NCBI GenBank assembly: GCA_963668185.1
Contig: OY764162.1
Coordinates: forward strand, 1,116,001-1,180,000
Direction of reading: 5' to 3'
Origin: G963668185 sp963668185
GTDB taxonomy: Bacteria; Chloroflexota; Dehalococcoidia; Lucifugimonadales; G963668185
Length of the DNA: 64,000 bases
Shown here: in pieces, positions 51,024 to 58,823 of the stretch
Numbering within the stretch: position 1 is the first letter of the stretch
How the letters are laid out: each line of letters begins with the position of its first letter
Program-made: the position numbers and the translations under genes
The notes under the pieces: model-generated
Seen by the model: only the letters and a program-made list of their open reading frames with translations
Told to the model about the DNA's origin: nothing
The model's database searches: none

Positions 51024-51395
51024 GTCAATTGCTCCAGCCTTGTTGGCACCGATCAAGTGCCTTAGCCTGTGAGCGGTGTTATGCGAAACTTACTAGTTGT
51101 AAGTGAGCACCTATGCTTATGGTTAGTTCGGTTAAAAGAGATCATCGCATATGCATATCTCGGCGATTAAATCCGTTAAGAAGGAACGAGTTTTGAGGTG
51201 ACAGGCAAGTGCAATACCAGAATTCCTAGGAGACAACGAGAATCTGCCGAAACCTAGTCATTCTGATTCAGGGCAGAGAGAAGCTGCCAGCTAGTAGAGA
51301 AGACTTAAGTGCTAGACAATCCATCAAGACGTGTCCATAGCGGTACAAATGATCGAAGTCGGATAGACAATGCTATACTTCGTCTCTCCAAGAGC
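51024..51395. other. low-GC spacer without recognised gene
   Basis: About 370 bases with clearly lower GC than the upstream genes. No convincing ORF or RNA structure is seen on either strand. A GACAATGCTATACT sequence near 51366 resembles a -10 but has no gene behind it. This marks the left border of the accessory island that ends at the IS element. Confidence 0.6.
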
Positions 51396-51956
51396 CTAGA
51401 ACTTCTCGGAAGGTAGAAATCGCCAAGTGCCCTTTAGGCGGTCATCAGCCCAACGCCTAGATACGGGTACAAGTTCACAAATGTCCAATTGCTCTTCTGT
51501 ATAGAACATCTTTGTCCAATAGACTTTGAGGGAGTTAGCAGTGAGACCGATGCCCTCCTTCGGTCTGTAATGTCGTTCAGGGAATAGGACCGCAGTCTTG
51601 GAACAGATATCGGGCTCAACGACGAAGTTGCCAATCTCAGATGCTACACCTATGCTTCCTTCGGCGACAAGTATGATGATTAAGTCGACGTTAGCGTCCC
51701 TGAGCATCTTACGCTCTTGTTCAACCCAAATCGCTGCATCAACAGACCTGTCGATGTATTGCTCTGGGAAGAAGGCTTCATGTCCATCATCCTCTAGCGC
51801 ATCTGCGATCTGATATCGCTTGACGGTGCCCTTTGCCCTCAAGTCCTTCAGATCTGGACCAAGGACTGCGATTCGCAGGGAACCCAAGGATAGCTCATCT
51901 ACTATCTGTCTGAGTTCGAAAAGGATTTGCTCGTTGAAGCGAGTGCCTGAATTCAT
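51396..51956 (-). CDS. nucleoside 2-deoxyribosyltransferase/TIR-like domain protein, last gene of a three-gene accessory operon
   Basis: A 186-residue protein. The fold pattern is SLRIAVLGPDL (first strand), KRYQIADALEDDGHEAFFPEQ, then DAAIWVEQERKMLRDANVDLIIILVAEGSIGVASEIGNFV. The E in GVASEIG occupies the position of the catalytic glutamate of deoxyribosyltransferase-like and TIR NADase proteins, which cleave N-glycosidic bonds. A role as an NAD- or nucleotide-consuming effector is inferred. Its start overlaps the previous gene by four bases. Confidence 0.6.
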   Translation of the reverse strand: MNSGTRFNEQILFELRQIVDELSLGSLRIAVLGPDLKDLRAKGTVKRYQIADALEDDGHEAFFPEQYIDRSVDAAIWVEQERKMLRDANVDLIIILVAEGSIGVASEIGNFVVEPDICSKTAVLFPERHYRPKEGIGLTANSLKVYWTKMFYTEEQLDICELVPVSRRWADDRLKGTWRFLPSEKF

Positions 51957-52468
51957 CGTCCTCGCGCGACCGACTCAATGAAATCCTTCCCCGATTCAGT
52001 GATGTAAATCAGGTTCGTGCTGATCTCGCAGAAATCGGCCGCAGAAAGTCTGGCCAAGGGTATGTCGAGCTTGCAGACATTGAGTTCACTGATTTGCATA
52101 CTTGCATTCTGATAAAGAGCGGACAGAAGTGAAACGGCATCCTCATCGCCTAACACCTCTGCCGCCTTGCGCCGGAAGTGATTATTAGCGTTGTCGAGCC
52201 GCTGTCGAAGAAGCGGAACATCATCCTGGATTGATCCCTCAAAGTTTCCGTGGTGCGTAGTAGCTAATGTTCGCGAACCGACAAATGAAGCAGGATCATA
52301 CCGCCAACGGTCAATGCCAATGGGTTCACGTCCCACCAGATCAGCCGAGCCCCACGCACCTTGAACAGGATCATCTGGGCAGTCAGTTAACAGGAGATCG
52401 CTCTCTTGAGATTCTCCATGCCACAGGTTAGCTTGGGCGGTCACGTCACTCTCCTTGGGTAAAGTCAA
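51953..52468 (-). CDS. unknown protein with C-terminal winged-helix-like segment, second gene of the operon
   Basis: A 171-residue protein. The first 70 residues have no match I recognise. From about residue 110 the pattern DAVSLLSALYQNASMQISELNV, then FCEISTNLIYITESGKDFIESVA, looks like a winged helix (helix, turn, recognition, strand-wing, ITESGKDF helix). It overlaps the upstream gene by 23 bases and the downstream gene by four, a strongly coupled arrangement. It may act as a regulator or adaptor. Confidence 0.5.
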   Translation of the reverse strand: MTLPKESDVTAQANLWHGESQESDLLLTDCPDDPVQGAWGSADLVGREPIGIDRWRYDPASFVGSRTLATTHHGNFEGSIQDDVPLLRQRLDNANNHFRRKAAEVLGDEDAVSLLSALYQNASMQISELNVCKLDIPLARLSAADFCEISTNLIYITESGKDFIESVARGR

Positions 52469-53117
52469 AAAGGTTCAGAGATATGGATTTGGCGCGATTC
52501 AACAAGTTACGGATTGATTTCCAATTGAGTTGGCACTCGGTTTCGAACCGAACTGAATGCACATAAGCCCCATCATCCGCTGGAGGAGTAACTGCTATCT
52601 TGTATTCAGTCCCATGTGAAGTCCGGCGGCTGAACTGTGCACTCTCAATATGAGTAACTCCATCTCCGGCAGCAGGGACGATCAGAGGTATAGGGAACTG
52701 CACTCTCGAGAGTTTTTCGTGGCTCCGATCATATTCAAATATACAGCGGACGCTTGCTTTCAGGTGTCCGAAAAGATGTGGTGAAACTTCGATCAGCTTG
52801 GAGACTGACCTAAATCCGGAAGGAGGTCGTGGGAGGTCTTCGGAAGCTCTGTCGATGAGGAATCTGAAACGTACTGTATCATCGTCCTCTTGATCATTCG
52901 TTGTCTGGTGTATGCTTCCGATAATCTGATGGGTGATGCCTTCTACCTGAGACTTTGATCCGAAGAATACGGCCCAGTCACCATCAGGACCTTCATGAGT
53001 ATGGGTACTCATGTTCTGAAGTGAGCCCCTAAGTTCGGCACCCTCCTCCTTAGGCACCTTGAACGAGCTTACTATGTGGAAGTGAGTGCAATTGTATCGG
53101 GCTAAGTTAATTCTCAT
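52446..53117 (-). CDS. unknown beta-rich protein, first gene of the accessory operon
   Basis: A 223-residue protein starting MRINLARYNCTHFHIVSSFKVPKEEG. It is predicted to be mostly beta (GDWAVFFGSKSQVEGITHQII, then VRFRFLIDRASED, then GTEYKIAVTPPADDGAYVHSVRFETEC). I do not recognise it. It could be a sensor for the effector gene downstream. GC content is well below the genome level. A short leader ORF (53107-53160) with a strong RBS overlaps its start. Confidence 0.5.
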   Translation of the reverse strand: MRINLARYNCTHFHIVSSFKVPKEEGAELRGSLQNMSTHTHEGPDGDWAVFFGSKSQVEGITHQIIGSIHQTTNDQEDDDTVRFRFLIDRASEDLPRPPSGFRSVSKLIEVSPHLFGHLKASVRCIFEYDRSHEKLSRVQFPIPLIVPAAGDGVTHIESAQFSRRTSHGTEYKIAVTPPADDGAYVHSVRFETECQLNWKSIRNLLNRAKSISLNLFDFTQGE

Positions 53118-53160
53118 GCTTACTGGACGCAGTGCGTAGGGTGTCCCCTATGACGGTCAA
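53107..53160 (-). CDS. possible 17-residue leader peptide upstream of the accessory operon
   Basis: TTG 53160 is preceded by AAAGGAGGAACC, the strongest RBS in the neighbourhood, while the first operon gene has none. The peptide would be MTVIGDTLRTASSKHEN and its stop overlaps the first codons of the operon gene, which would allow coupled re-initiation. It is short and unconfirmed. Confidence 0.35.
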   Translation of the reverse strand: MTVIGDTLRTASSKHEN

Positions 53161-53340
53161 GGTTCCTCCTTTCTTTGATAATGTGCCAGTACCTAAAGCT
53201 GGCTGCTTGGGTGCGCCGATTCAAGTATCCAGCAGGTCAGTATTCTATAGCATACTGAAACGGTTAGTATAGCGCTGGCGCACGTGCAAGACCATAGTAC
53301 GACCACAGGGTATAGTACTTCATGGCCTCTTGCTCGTGGG

Positions 53341-54280
53341 CGCAATATTATGCGTAGAAATCCGACAGTGCCGAATCTCCCTTCTTGAGCGGAGGATGTA
53401 AGCCGAGGCTGAGGTGTGGCCGATGGTAATGGTAGCGCTGAAGGAATGCGTCCACGTTCCTCTGGCACTCAGGCAGGTCTTCAAGCCGGTAGTGTAACCA
53501 GCCGAGGCATTCCTTGCGAACTGTCCGGTTGAAGCTCTCGATGTAGGCCTGTTCGTTCTTCTTGTAAGGTCGGGCCACACGATGCCGCTGGCAATAGGTC
53601 AGCACGTTGCGAGCGAACGACTCTTTGAACTCACTGCCGCCGTCGGTCTGGATCAACTCTACCCAGCCGTCGAAGCGCCGTGTCATGGCCTGTTCCAGGA
53701 AGACGCGCCCGTAGGCGGCCGTGAGCGCCGGCGCCACCAGGATGTCCGCCTCCCTGGTGTAGATGTCTATGGCCGTGAAGGCGAACAGGCTGCCGAACAT
53801 GACGGTGTCCATCTGGACTACCTGGCGTGGGCCACTGGCGACCGGGACGGGTCCCCGCCGCCGATTCTTCTTCCACTTGGGGCGGATGACGTACTTCTCA
53901 CGGAGAATCTCGTAGATCTTCGGCACCGACAGACGCACTCCGTGCTCGCGCTCCAGGAAGTAGGCGATCTTCTGTCCACAGCACCCTGCCTCGCGCTCTC
54001 TGATGGCCCACACCCAGCGTTTCACAGCTGGGGCTACCTGCCGCTTCGGTCGTGGACCCTTCTTCGCCTGCTGGTAGCGGTCGAGGAAGGGGAGCAGCCC
54101 TTCGCGTTCAATCCCGCCTATCCACCGATGGATCGTCTCGCGGTGTTTCCCCAGGCGCTGGGCGATGCGTGTTTTAGGGACTCCCTCTTGGTAGAGCTCC
54201 CATGCCATGGTGATAATCGTGACGTTCAACATGTCCATGAGCGTATACATGGACTGTCGGATTTCTACGGAAACATTGCG
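53341..54280. mobile_element. IS481-like insertion sequence (about 940 bp)
   Basis: The 17-base inverted repeats 53353-53369 and 54253-54269 (ACTGTCGGATTTCTACG and complement) are perfect and extend imperfectly outward to CGCAAT/ATTGCG at the borders. The pentamer GTGGG at 53336-53340 and 54281-54285 is a probable target duplication. One transposase gene fills the element and its stop codon lies in the left repeat. Confidence 0.85.
53348..54250 (-). CDS. IS481-like transposase (DDE/rve integrase core)
   Basis: About 300 residues from ATG 54250 (MYTLMDMLNV), inside the right inverted repeat; the frame continues outside the element but that is not part of it. The N-terminal helix-turn-helix reads GVPKTRIAQRLGKHRETIHRWI. 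The catalytic DDE triad is in VQMDTVMFG, IQTDGGSEF and AYIESFNRTVRKE. Intact and likely active. It catalyses cut-and-paste or copy-out of its own element, not of the MITEs, whose ends are different. Confidence 0.93.
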   Translation of the reverse strand: MYTLMDMLNVTIITMAWELYQEGVPKTRIAQRLGKHRETIHRWIGGIEREGLLPFLDRYQQAKKGPRPKRQVAPAVKRWVWAIREREAGCCGQKIAYFLEREHGVRLSVPKIYEILREKYVIRPKWKKNRRRGPVPVASGPRQVVQMDTVMFGSLFAFTAIDIYTREADILVAPALTAAYGRVFLEQAMTRRFDGWVELIQTDGGSEFKESFARNVLTYCQRHRVARPYKKNEQAYIESFNRTVRKECLGWLHYRLEDLPECQRNVDAFLQRYHYHRPHLSLGLHPPLKKGDSALSDFYA

Positions 54281-54370
54281 GTGGGGGTGGACGCGGAGAA
54301 ATCTGCCGGGAGGGCGGCTCCATTCAGTTCTCCCTCGAATCACCGCTCCACGGAGAGAACCGGTGTCTCC

Positions 54371-54814
54371 TTATTCCGACTCCTCCCACCGATCCAAGTC
54401 CGCCTGACGCCACTTCCAGCACAGGTCACCTATCTCCTGAATCTCGTTCGGGTTCTGGTTCGGCCAGCTATCCACGTATGCCTTCGTCATTTGGACTATA
54501 GGCACTGAGTACTCCCTGTCCTTGCTCATCCCGTCTAGGCTCATCCCGTAGACCAAGTTAACCTCGTCATCCGTCAGATCTCCGGCTATCACGCCGCTGC
54601 AGAACCGCCACACCAGCACGTCCGAATAGGTGGTCTCGACCGTCGGGGTCGGCTCTGGCGTAGGAGTTGAGGAAGTCTGTGTGAGTATCACAGTCGGTCC
54701 TGACGCTGGGGACGACGCATCTCTCTCCGTGTCGTCAAGTGCTCCGGCGATAATCAGAAGCACCAGCAGGCCTGCTAGGATCCCACCCGCTACGAGCCAA
54801 TCCCGCTTGCTCAA
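54371..54814 (-). CDS. membrane-anchored protein with Thr/Pro-rich linker, unknown function
   Basis: A 147-residue protein. After MSKRD there is one hydrophobic segment (WLVAGGILAGLLVLLIIAGAL), then a linker TQTSSTPTPEPTPTVE, then a small globular part with two cysteines (RFCSGVIAG, GDLCWKWRQ) that could form a disulfide. Probably exported and anchored by its N-terminus. Not recognised. Confidence 0.6.
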   Translation of the reverse strand: MSKRDWLVAGGILAGLLVLLIIAGALDDTERDASSPASGPTVILTQTSSTPTPEPTPTVETTYSDVLVWRFCSGVIAGDLTDDEVNLVYGMSLDGMSKDREYSVPIVQMTKAYVDSWPNQNPNEIQEIGDLCWKWRQADLDRWEESE

Positions 54815-55250
54815 GCCACGACCTCAATAAACTCCAAGGACACGTCGACCTCCTCCTACCGTAGCCTGCGGGTTGAGTAGTCCTTTGAGAATCCCGTCAT
54901 GGTGCTAGCGTAGAGTAGAGGCCTCGTAGTGTCATTGGTGACATGCCTGATTTGTTATCCGGGAACGATCGGTCCGATCCCAACCGAAGGCTCCGCCGGG
55001 GCGTGATAGTGTGACCGCATCCGACCTGCCCGTCAAGAGAGTTGAGCCAGACCTTCTACTACTGAATACAAAAAGGATGGGCCACCTATTCCAATGCAAG
55101 GAAAGAGCGCGAAGTGGCTCTTGTCAGCGACCCTTCAACACCATAAACAAGCGTACCCGCCGGATTTTCGAATGTCAATTCCGCATTCAGCCTGTACGCC
55201 CACCAGCCCCACGAGCGCCGCTTTCCAGCCCAACCGCGCCCCCACGCGAA
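54815..55250. other. gene-free stretch upstream of rpmH
   Basis: No convincing gene, tRNA or repeat is seen. There is no cluster of DnaA boxes, only an isolated TGTTATCCG at about 54953, and no dnaA gene adjoins, so I do not call an origin here although rpmH is often near one. Confidence 0.55.
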
Positions 55251-55280
55251 TTGACCCGCCCTTCCGCCACTGGCTATAAT
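55251..55280 (+). promoter_or_regulatory. probable promoter of the rpmH cluster
   Basis: TTGACC (55251-55256) and a perfect TATAAT (55275-55280) are 18 bases apart, 31 bases upstream of the rpmH start. Confidence 0.72.
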
Positions 55281-55310
55281 CTGCGTTCGCCAACTTCAGA
55301 AATCGACACT

Positions 55311-55448
55311 ATGCCCAAGAGAACGTATCAACCTAAGAAACGGCGCAGGGCCCGCGTCCACGGATTCAGGGCCAGGATGAGGACGCGCGGAGGCAGGCGC
55401 GTGCTCAAGCGCCGCATGTTCAAGGGCCGGCGCAGGCTGGCTGTTTGA
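55311..55448 (+). CDS. rpmH: 50S ribosomal protein L34
   Basis: A 45-residue protein beginning MPKRTYQPKKRRRARVHGFR and ending in GRRRLAV, diagnostic of L34. It is a basic structural protein of the large subunit. The gene order rpmH-rnpA-yidD-yidC-jag is the conserved bacterial arrangement. The start of rnpA follows at once. Confidence 0.98.
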   Translation: MPKRTYQPKKRRRARVHGFRARMRTRGGRRVLKRRMFKGRRRLAV

Positions 55449-55477
55449 ACGGCCCGGCAGCCACCGGGCCGGCCGGA

Positions 55478-55837
55478 ATGCGCAAAGAATCGCGACTCAG
55501 GAAGTCAAAGGACTTCGCGCTCGTTTACGACGAGGGCCGCAGGCGCGCCGATCGGCGGCTCGTGGTAATCGCCCGCCGCAACGGCCTCCCCGACACGCGG
55601 TACGGCTTCGTGACCAGCAAGCGCGTGGGCAACGCCGTCGTTCGCAACAGAACCAAGCGCAGGCTCAAGGAGGCCGCGCGGCTGAGCGGCGCGGAAGCGG
55701 GCTGGGACGTGGTGGCCATCGCCCGAAAGAGGGCGTCCCGCGCGGATTACCGCTCGCTCGATGCCTCGCTCCGCCGTCTCATGTCGGGCCTCGGCGTCAA
55801 GTCGTCCGCCGGGCCGGGCCGTCCGGAGTCTGCGTAA
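55478..55837 (+). CDS. rnpA: ribonuclease P protein component
   Basis: A 119-residue protein from ATG 55478 (MRKESRLRKSKDFALVY), which fits the family start; a TTG at 55445 would add 11 residues. The RNR motif region reads SKRVGNAVVRNRTKRRLKEAARL. It binds the catalytic RNA of RNase P and helps process pre-tRNA 5' ends. Its stop overlaps the yidD start by one base. Confidence 0.96.
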   Translation: MRKESRLRKSKDFALVYDEGRRRADRRLVVIARRNGLPDTRYGFVTSKRVGNAVVRNRTKRRLKEAARLSGAEAGWDVVAIARKRASRADYRSLDASLRRLMSGLGVKSSAGPGRPESA

Positions 55838-56049
55838 TGCGGACGGCCATCGTAGGCGGCATAAGGCTGTACCAGTTGACGCTTTCCGGCCTCTTCTTCC
55901 GGGGCGTCTGCCGCCACCTTCCAACGTGCTCAGAGTACGCTATCGAGGCAGTATCGAAACACGGCGCGCTTCTCGGCTCATGGATGGCCGCGCGGCGCAT
56001 CGGTCGATGCAGGCCCATGGGGACCGCAGGCTATGACCCGGTGCCTTGA
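55837..56049 (+). CDS. yidD: membrane protein insertion efficiency factor
   Basis: A 70-residue protein. FFRGVCRHLPTCSEYAIEAVSKHGALLGSWMAARRIGRCRPMGTAGYDPVP is the YidD pattern, with conserved cysteines and the terminal GGYDPVP-like motif (here AGYDPVP). It is peripheral to the membrane and helps YidC-dependent insertion. Overlaps rnpA by one base and the lipoprotein gene by 17. Confidence 0.95.
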   Translation: MRTAIVGGIRLYQLTLSGLFFRGVCRHLPTCSEYAIEAVSKHGALLGSWMAARRIGRCRPMGTAGYDPVP

Positions 56050-57205
56050 GCGTTTCGTGCCTGTGAGCAAACGCCTCCCGTTCCTCGCGCTGGCCGCCGC
56101 GCTGATGTTGCTCGCCGCCGCCTGCGGCCAGATCGCGACGCCGGAAGGCTGGTCGGCGGGCGTGGTGATCGACGGCGCCGCCACCGGCGCCGGAACGAAC
56201 GACGCCCTCGTGATCGGCACCAGGGACGGAACGCTGATCGCCCTGGACAAGTCGAACGGCGCGACGCTGTGGGAATACGAACTCCAGGGGGAGGAAGCGT
56301 TCAGGTCGGTGTACGGCACGCCGGTGTTCGCTAACGACACGATCTACGTGAGCGGGTACGACGGCTCGCTGTACGCCCTGTCCGCAACGGGCAGCCTCAA
56401 GTGGCGCGAGCAGGTCGGCGACGACGAGCCGCTCCCGCTCGTGGGAGGCCCCGCGCTCGTGGACGGCTTGCTGCTGGTCGGCTCCGAGAACGGGGGTCTC
56501 TACGCATTCCAAGCGGAAAGCGGGTCAAGGACGTGGACGACCCCGACAGGCGACAAGGTATGGTCAACTCCCGTCGTAGCGAACGGGATCGCTTACTTCG
56601 GCTCGATGGACCACACGCTCTACGCCGTAAGAGTGGCCACCGGCGCGATAGTCTGGCAGTTCGAGGCAGGCGGCGCGGTGACGGGCGCGATCGCCGTTCA
56701 CCACAACCGCGTGTACGCCGGCGCATTCGACGGCGTCATGTACGCCCTCGACGCCGGTTCCGGCGAGGAACTCGCCCGCTTCGAAGGCGCGAGCGGCTGG
56801 TACTGGGCAAAGCCGGTCATCGCCGGCGGCGTGCTGTACGCGCCGTCGCTCGACGGCAACGTGTACGGCCTCGACGTGAACACGCTGGATCCGGTGCGCC
56901 CCGCCGTCGAGACCGACGGTCCGGTCAGCGCGTCGCCCGTGGTCGCCGGCGAGAGGCTGGTCGTGCCATCGAACGACGGCACGATACGCCTCGCGCGGCT
57001 CTCGGACGGCGGCGACGTGCGGCGCTGCGACATCGGCAGTAAAATCAGGTCCCTGACCGCAAGCGGAAACGTCGTTTACCTTTCGGCGCACGACAAGTCG
57101 ATCAGGGCGCTCGTGATCGACTCCAACGGCGATCCGGACGAGGACTGGTCCAGGTTCACGGACCGGGACGAGCCGGAGCCCTCAGACAGGTCCAGGCCGT
57201 GCTGA
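56033..57205 (+). CDS. PQQ-like beta-propeller lipoprotein (BamB-like)
   Basis: A 390-residue protein with a lipoprotein signal: KRLPFLALAAALMLLAAAC, cysteine near residue 31. The rest is a beta-propeller of repeated blades (GTLIALDKSNGATLWEYEL, GSLYALSATGSLKW, GVMYALDAGSGEELARFEG) as in PQQ_2/BamB proteins. Placement between yidD and yidC suggests involvement in membrane protein assembly or folding at the outer face; this is inference. Confidence 0.82.
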   Translation: MTRCLERFVPVSKRLPFLALAAALMLLAAACGQIATPEGWSAGVVIDGAATGAGTNDALVIGTRDGTLIALDKSNGATLWEYELQGEEAFRSVYGTPVFANDTIYVSGYDGSLYALSATGSLKWREQVGDDEPLPLVGGPALVDGLLLVGSENGGLYAFQAESGSRTWTTPTGDKVWSTPVVANGIAYFGSMDHTLYAVRVATGAIVWQFEAGGAVTGAIAVHHNRVYAGAFDGVMYALDAGSGEELARFEGASGWYWAKPVIAGGVLYAPSLDGNVYGLDVNTLDPVRPAVETDGPVSASPVVAGERLVVPSNDGTIRLARLSDGGDVRRCDIGSKIRSLTASGNVVYLSAHDKSIRALVIDSNGDPDEDWSRFTDRDEPEPSDRSRPC

Positions 57206-57229
57206 ACGCCTGGTGATTGTGAGCATTCC

Positions 57230-58171
57230 TTGGACATAATTCTGGAAATCTGGAATCAGGCCATCATCAGGCCGATGATCAACAGCCTGATACTGCTGTA
57301 TCAACTGTTCTTCAGCAACTTCGGCCTCGGCATCGTGTTCTTCACCATCGCCGTGAGGGGCCTGATGTTCCCCCTCACGCTGCGCCAGAGCAAGCAGATC
57401 AAGCAGATGAGCGCCCTGGCCCCGAAGATGAAGGAGATCCAGGAGAAGTACGCCGACGACAAGCCGCGCGCGTCCAGGGAGACGATGAAGCTGTACCGGG
57501 AAGCCGGCGTCAACCCCATCGGCTGCCTTGGGCCGATGGTCGTGCAGTTCCCCATCTTCATCGGCCTGTACCAGGCGCTCCGCCAGACGCTGCCCTCCAC
57601 GCCGGAGAGGCTCGCCGGCCTGTCGGAGCACCTGTACTCGTGGCTGCCGCAGGTCAACTCCGCCGTGCCGCTGGACCCCGGCTTCCTGGGACTGGACCTG
57701 TCCACCACGGCGCAGCAGGCCGGCGCCGTCGGCTGGGCGCTGGCAATCGTCGTCGGCGCGTCCATGTGGGTCATGCAGAAGATGACCTCCATGCCCGCGG
57801 CCGATCCGCGCCAGGAGTCCACGCAGCGCACGATGCTCTGGATGATGCCGCTGATGTTTGGCTACTTTACCCTGTTCTTCCAGAGCGGCCTCGCGCTGTA
57901 CTGGATAGTATCGAACATTATTGGAATCGTGATCCAAGGATTTGTTTCAGGCTGGGCGCCGTTGATGTCGCTCTCGCTGTTCGGGAGATCGCTGTCCCCG
58001 GCGGGAGCCCCCGCGCTCAACGCCCCGGCCGAGGAGGAGCAGTCAGATGGAGGACCGCAGGACGGAGATAGTGACGGAGGCCAGGACTCCGGAAGAAGCG
58101 ATCGAAATCGCACTAAGGGAACTAGACGCCGATCGCGCGGAGGTAGAAATAGACGTAGAAAGTCGAGGTAA
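57230..58171 (+). CDS. yidC: YidC/Oxa1 membrane protein insertase
   Basis: A 313-residue protein with a TTG start. The core has NFGLGIVFFTIAVRGLMFPLTLRQSKQIKQMSALAPKMKEIQEKY, then GVNPIGCLGPMVVQFPIFIGLYQAL, the conserved substrate groove with R in the first core helix, then two further helix pairs (VMQKMTSM, WMMPLMFGYFTLFFQSGLALYW). It is short, lacking the large periplasmic domain of proteobacterial YidC. The C-terminal tail is highly basic (RRRSRGGRNRRRKSR) for ribosome binding. It overlaps jag by 125 bases. Confidence 0.96.
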   Translation: MDIILEIWNQAIIRPMINSLILLYQLFFSNFGLGIVFFTIAVRGLMFPLTLRQSKQIKQMSALAPKMKEIQEKYADDKPRASRETMKLYREAGVNPIGCLGPMVVQFPIFIGLYQALRQTLPSTPERLAGLSEHLYSWLPQVNSAVPLDPGFLGLDLSTTAQQAGAVGWALAIVVGASMWVMQKMTSMPAADPRQESTQRTMLWMMPLMFGYFTLFFQSGLALYWIVSNIIGIVIQGFVSGWAPLMSLSLFGRSLSPAGAPALNAPAEEEQSDGGPQDGDSDGGQDSGRSDRNRTKGTRRRSRGGRNRRRKSR

Positions 58172-58700
58172 GGCCGGAGTCCTCGGCTTCGGAAGCGAGC
58201 CCGCACGGGTAAGGGTCACCTTGCTCGAAGGGGCCTCGGACATCGTCATGGTGGCATCCGAGGTGCTCAACGGCCTCATCTCCAGGATGGACGTCGATGT
58301 CATCGCCAACCTCACGGAGGCCCACTCTGAGGAGATGGGCGGCCCGGTGTTCGACATCGACGGCGACGACTCGGGCCTGCTGATCGGGCGGCGCGGCGAG
58401 ACGCTGCGCTCCCTCCAGTTCCTCGTCAACTTCATGGTGAGCCGCCGCCTGGGAGAGCGGGCGCGGATCATGTTGGACGTCGCCGGGTACCAGCAGCGCC
58501 GCATCAACTCGCTGAAGACCATGGCGCGGAAGGTCGCGGGCCGGGTTTCCAGTTCGGGCAGGTCGATCGCGCTGGAGCCGATGCCCCCGAACGAGCGGCG
58601 CATCGTGCACCTCGCGCTCTCGGGCCGCTCGGACGTGGAGACCGAGAGCGACGGAGACGGAGACGGACGAAAAGTCGTCATCTTCCCAAGGTCCGGCTAA
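58047..58700 (+). CDS. jag: RNA-binding protein Jag/KhpB
   Basis: A 217-residue protein with RBS GAGGAGGAGCAGTC. Jag_N: ARTPEEAIEIALRELDADRAEVEIDVESRGKAGVLGFGSEPARV; KH: GLLIGRRGETLRSLQFLVNFMVSRRL; R3H: ARKVAGRVSSSGRSIALEPMPPNERRIVHLAL. Binds RNA; in firmicutes it regulates cell envelope and division genes. The first 41 codons overlap the basic tail of yidC in another frame. Confidence 0.95.
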   Translation: MEDRRTEIVTEARTPEEAIEIALRELDADRAEVEIDVESRGKAGVLGFGSEPARVRVTLLEGASDIVMVASEVLNGLISRMDVDVIANLTEAHSEEMGGPVFDIDGDDSGLLIGRRGETLRSLQFLVNFMVSRRLGERARIMLDVAGYQQRRINSLKTMARKVAGRVSSSGRSIALEPMPPNERRIVHLALSGRSDVETESDGDGDGRKVVIFPRSG

Positions 58701-58706
58701 CCGTTG

Positions 58707-58818
58707 GTAACTGTTCAGACTTCGTACTCCTCTGGCCTCTTCCCCAGTCTGCTGGGGAAGATTGAGATGGGGTAATAGCGGCGATTGCCTGGCCGCCACA
58801 TCAACTCTGAACACTTAC
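58707..58818. mobile_element. MITE copy 6 (112 bp, type 2 core) with perfect 8-bp target duplication
   Basis: AACCGTTG at 58699-58706 and 58819-58826. The interior is nearly identical to copy 3 at 11321 (one visible difference, CCTGG for CCGGG), although the copies are 47 kb apart, so one is recent. It sits just after jag and the right duplication reaches into the -35 region of the next transcript. Confidence 0.94.
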
Positions 58819-58823
58819 AACCG

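Noticed and set aside
53341..54280. The IS481-like element as the source of the MITE family
   Set aside because: Its inverted repeats (CGCAAT...CGTAGAAATCCGACAGT) and 5-bp duplication differ from the GTAACTGTTCAGA ends and 8-bp duplications of the MITEs.
54815..55310. Replication origin near rpmH
   Set aside because: No dnaA, no dnaN and no cluster of DnaA boxes; only one weak TTATCCG match.
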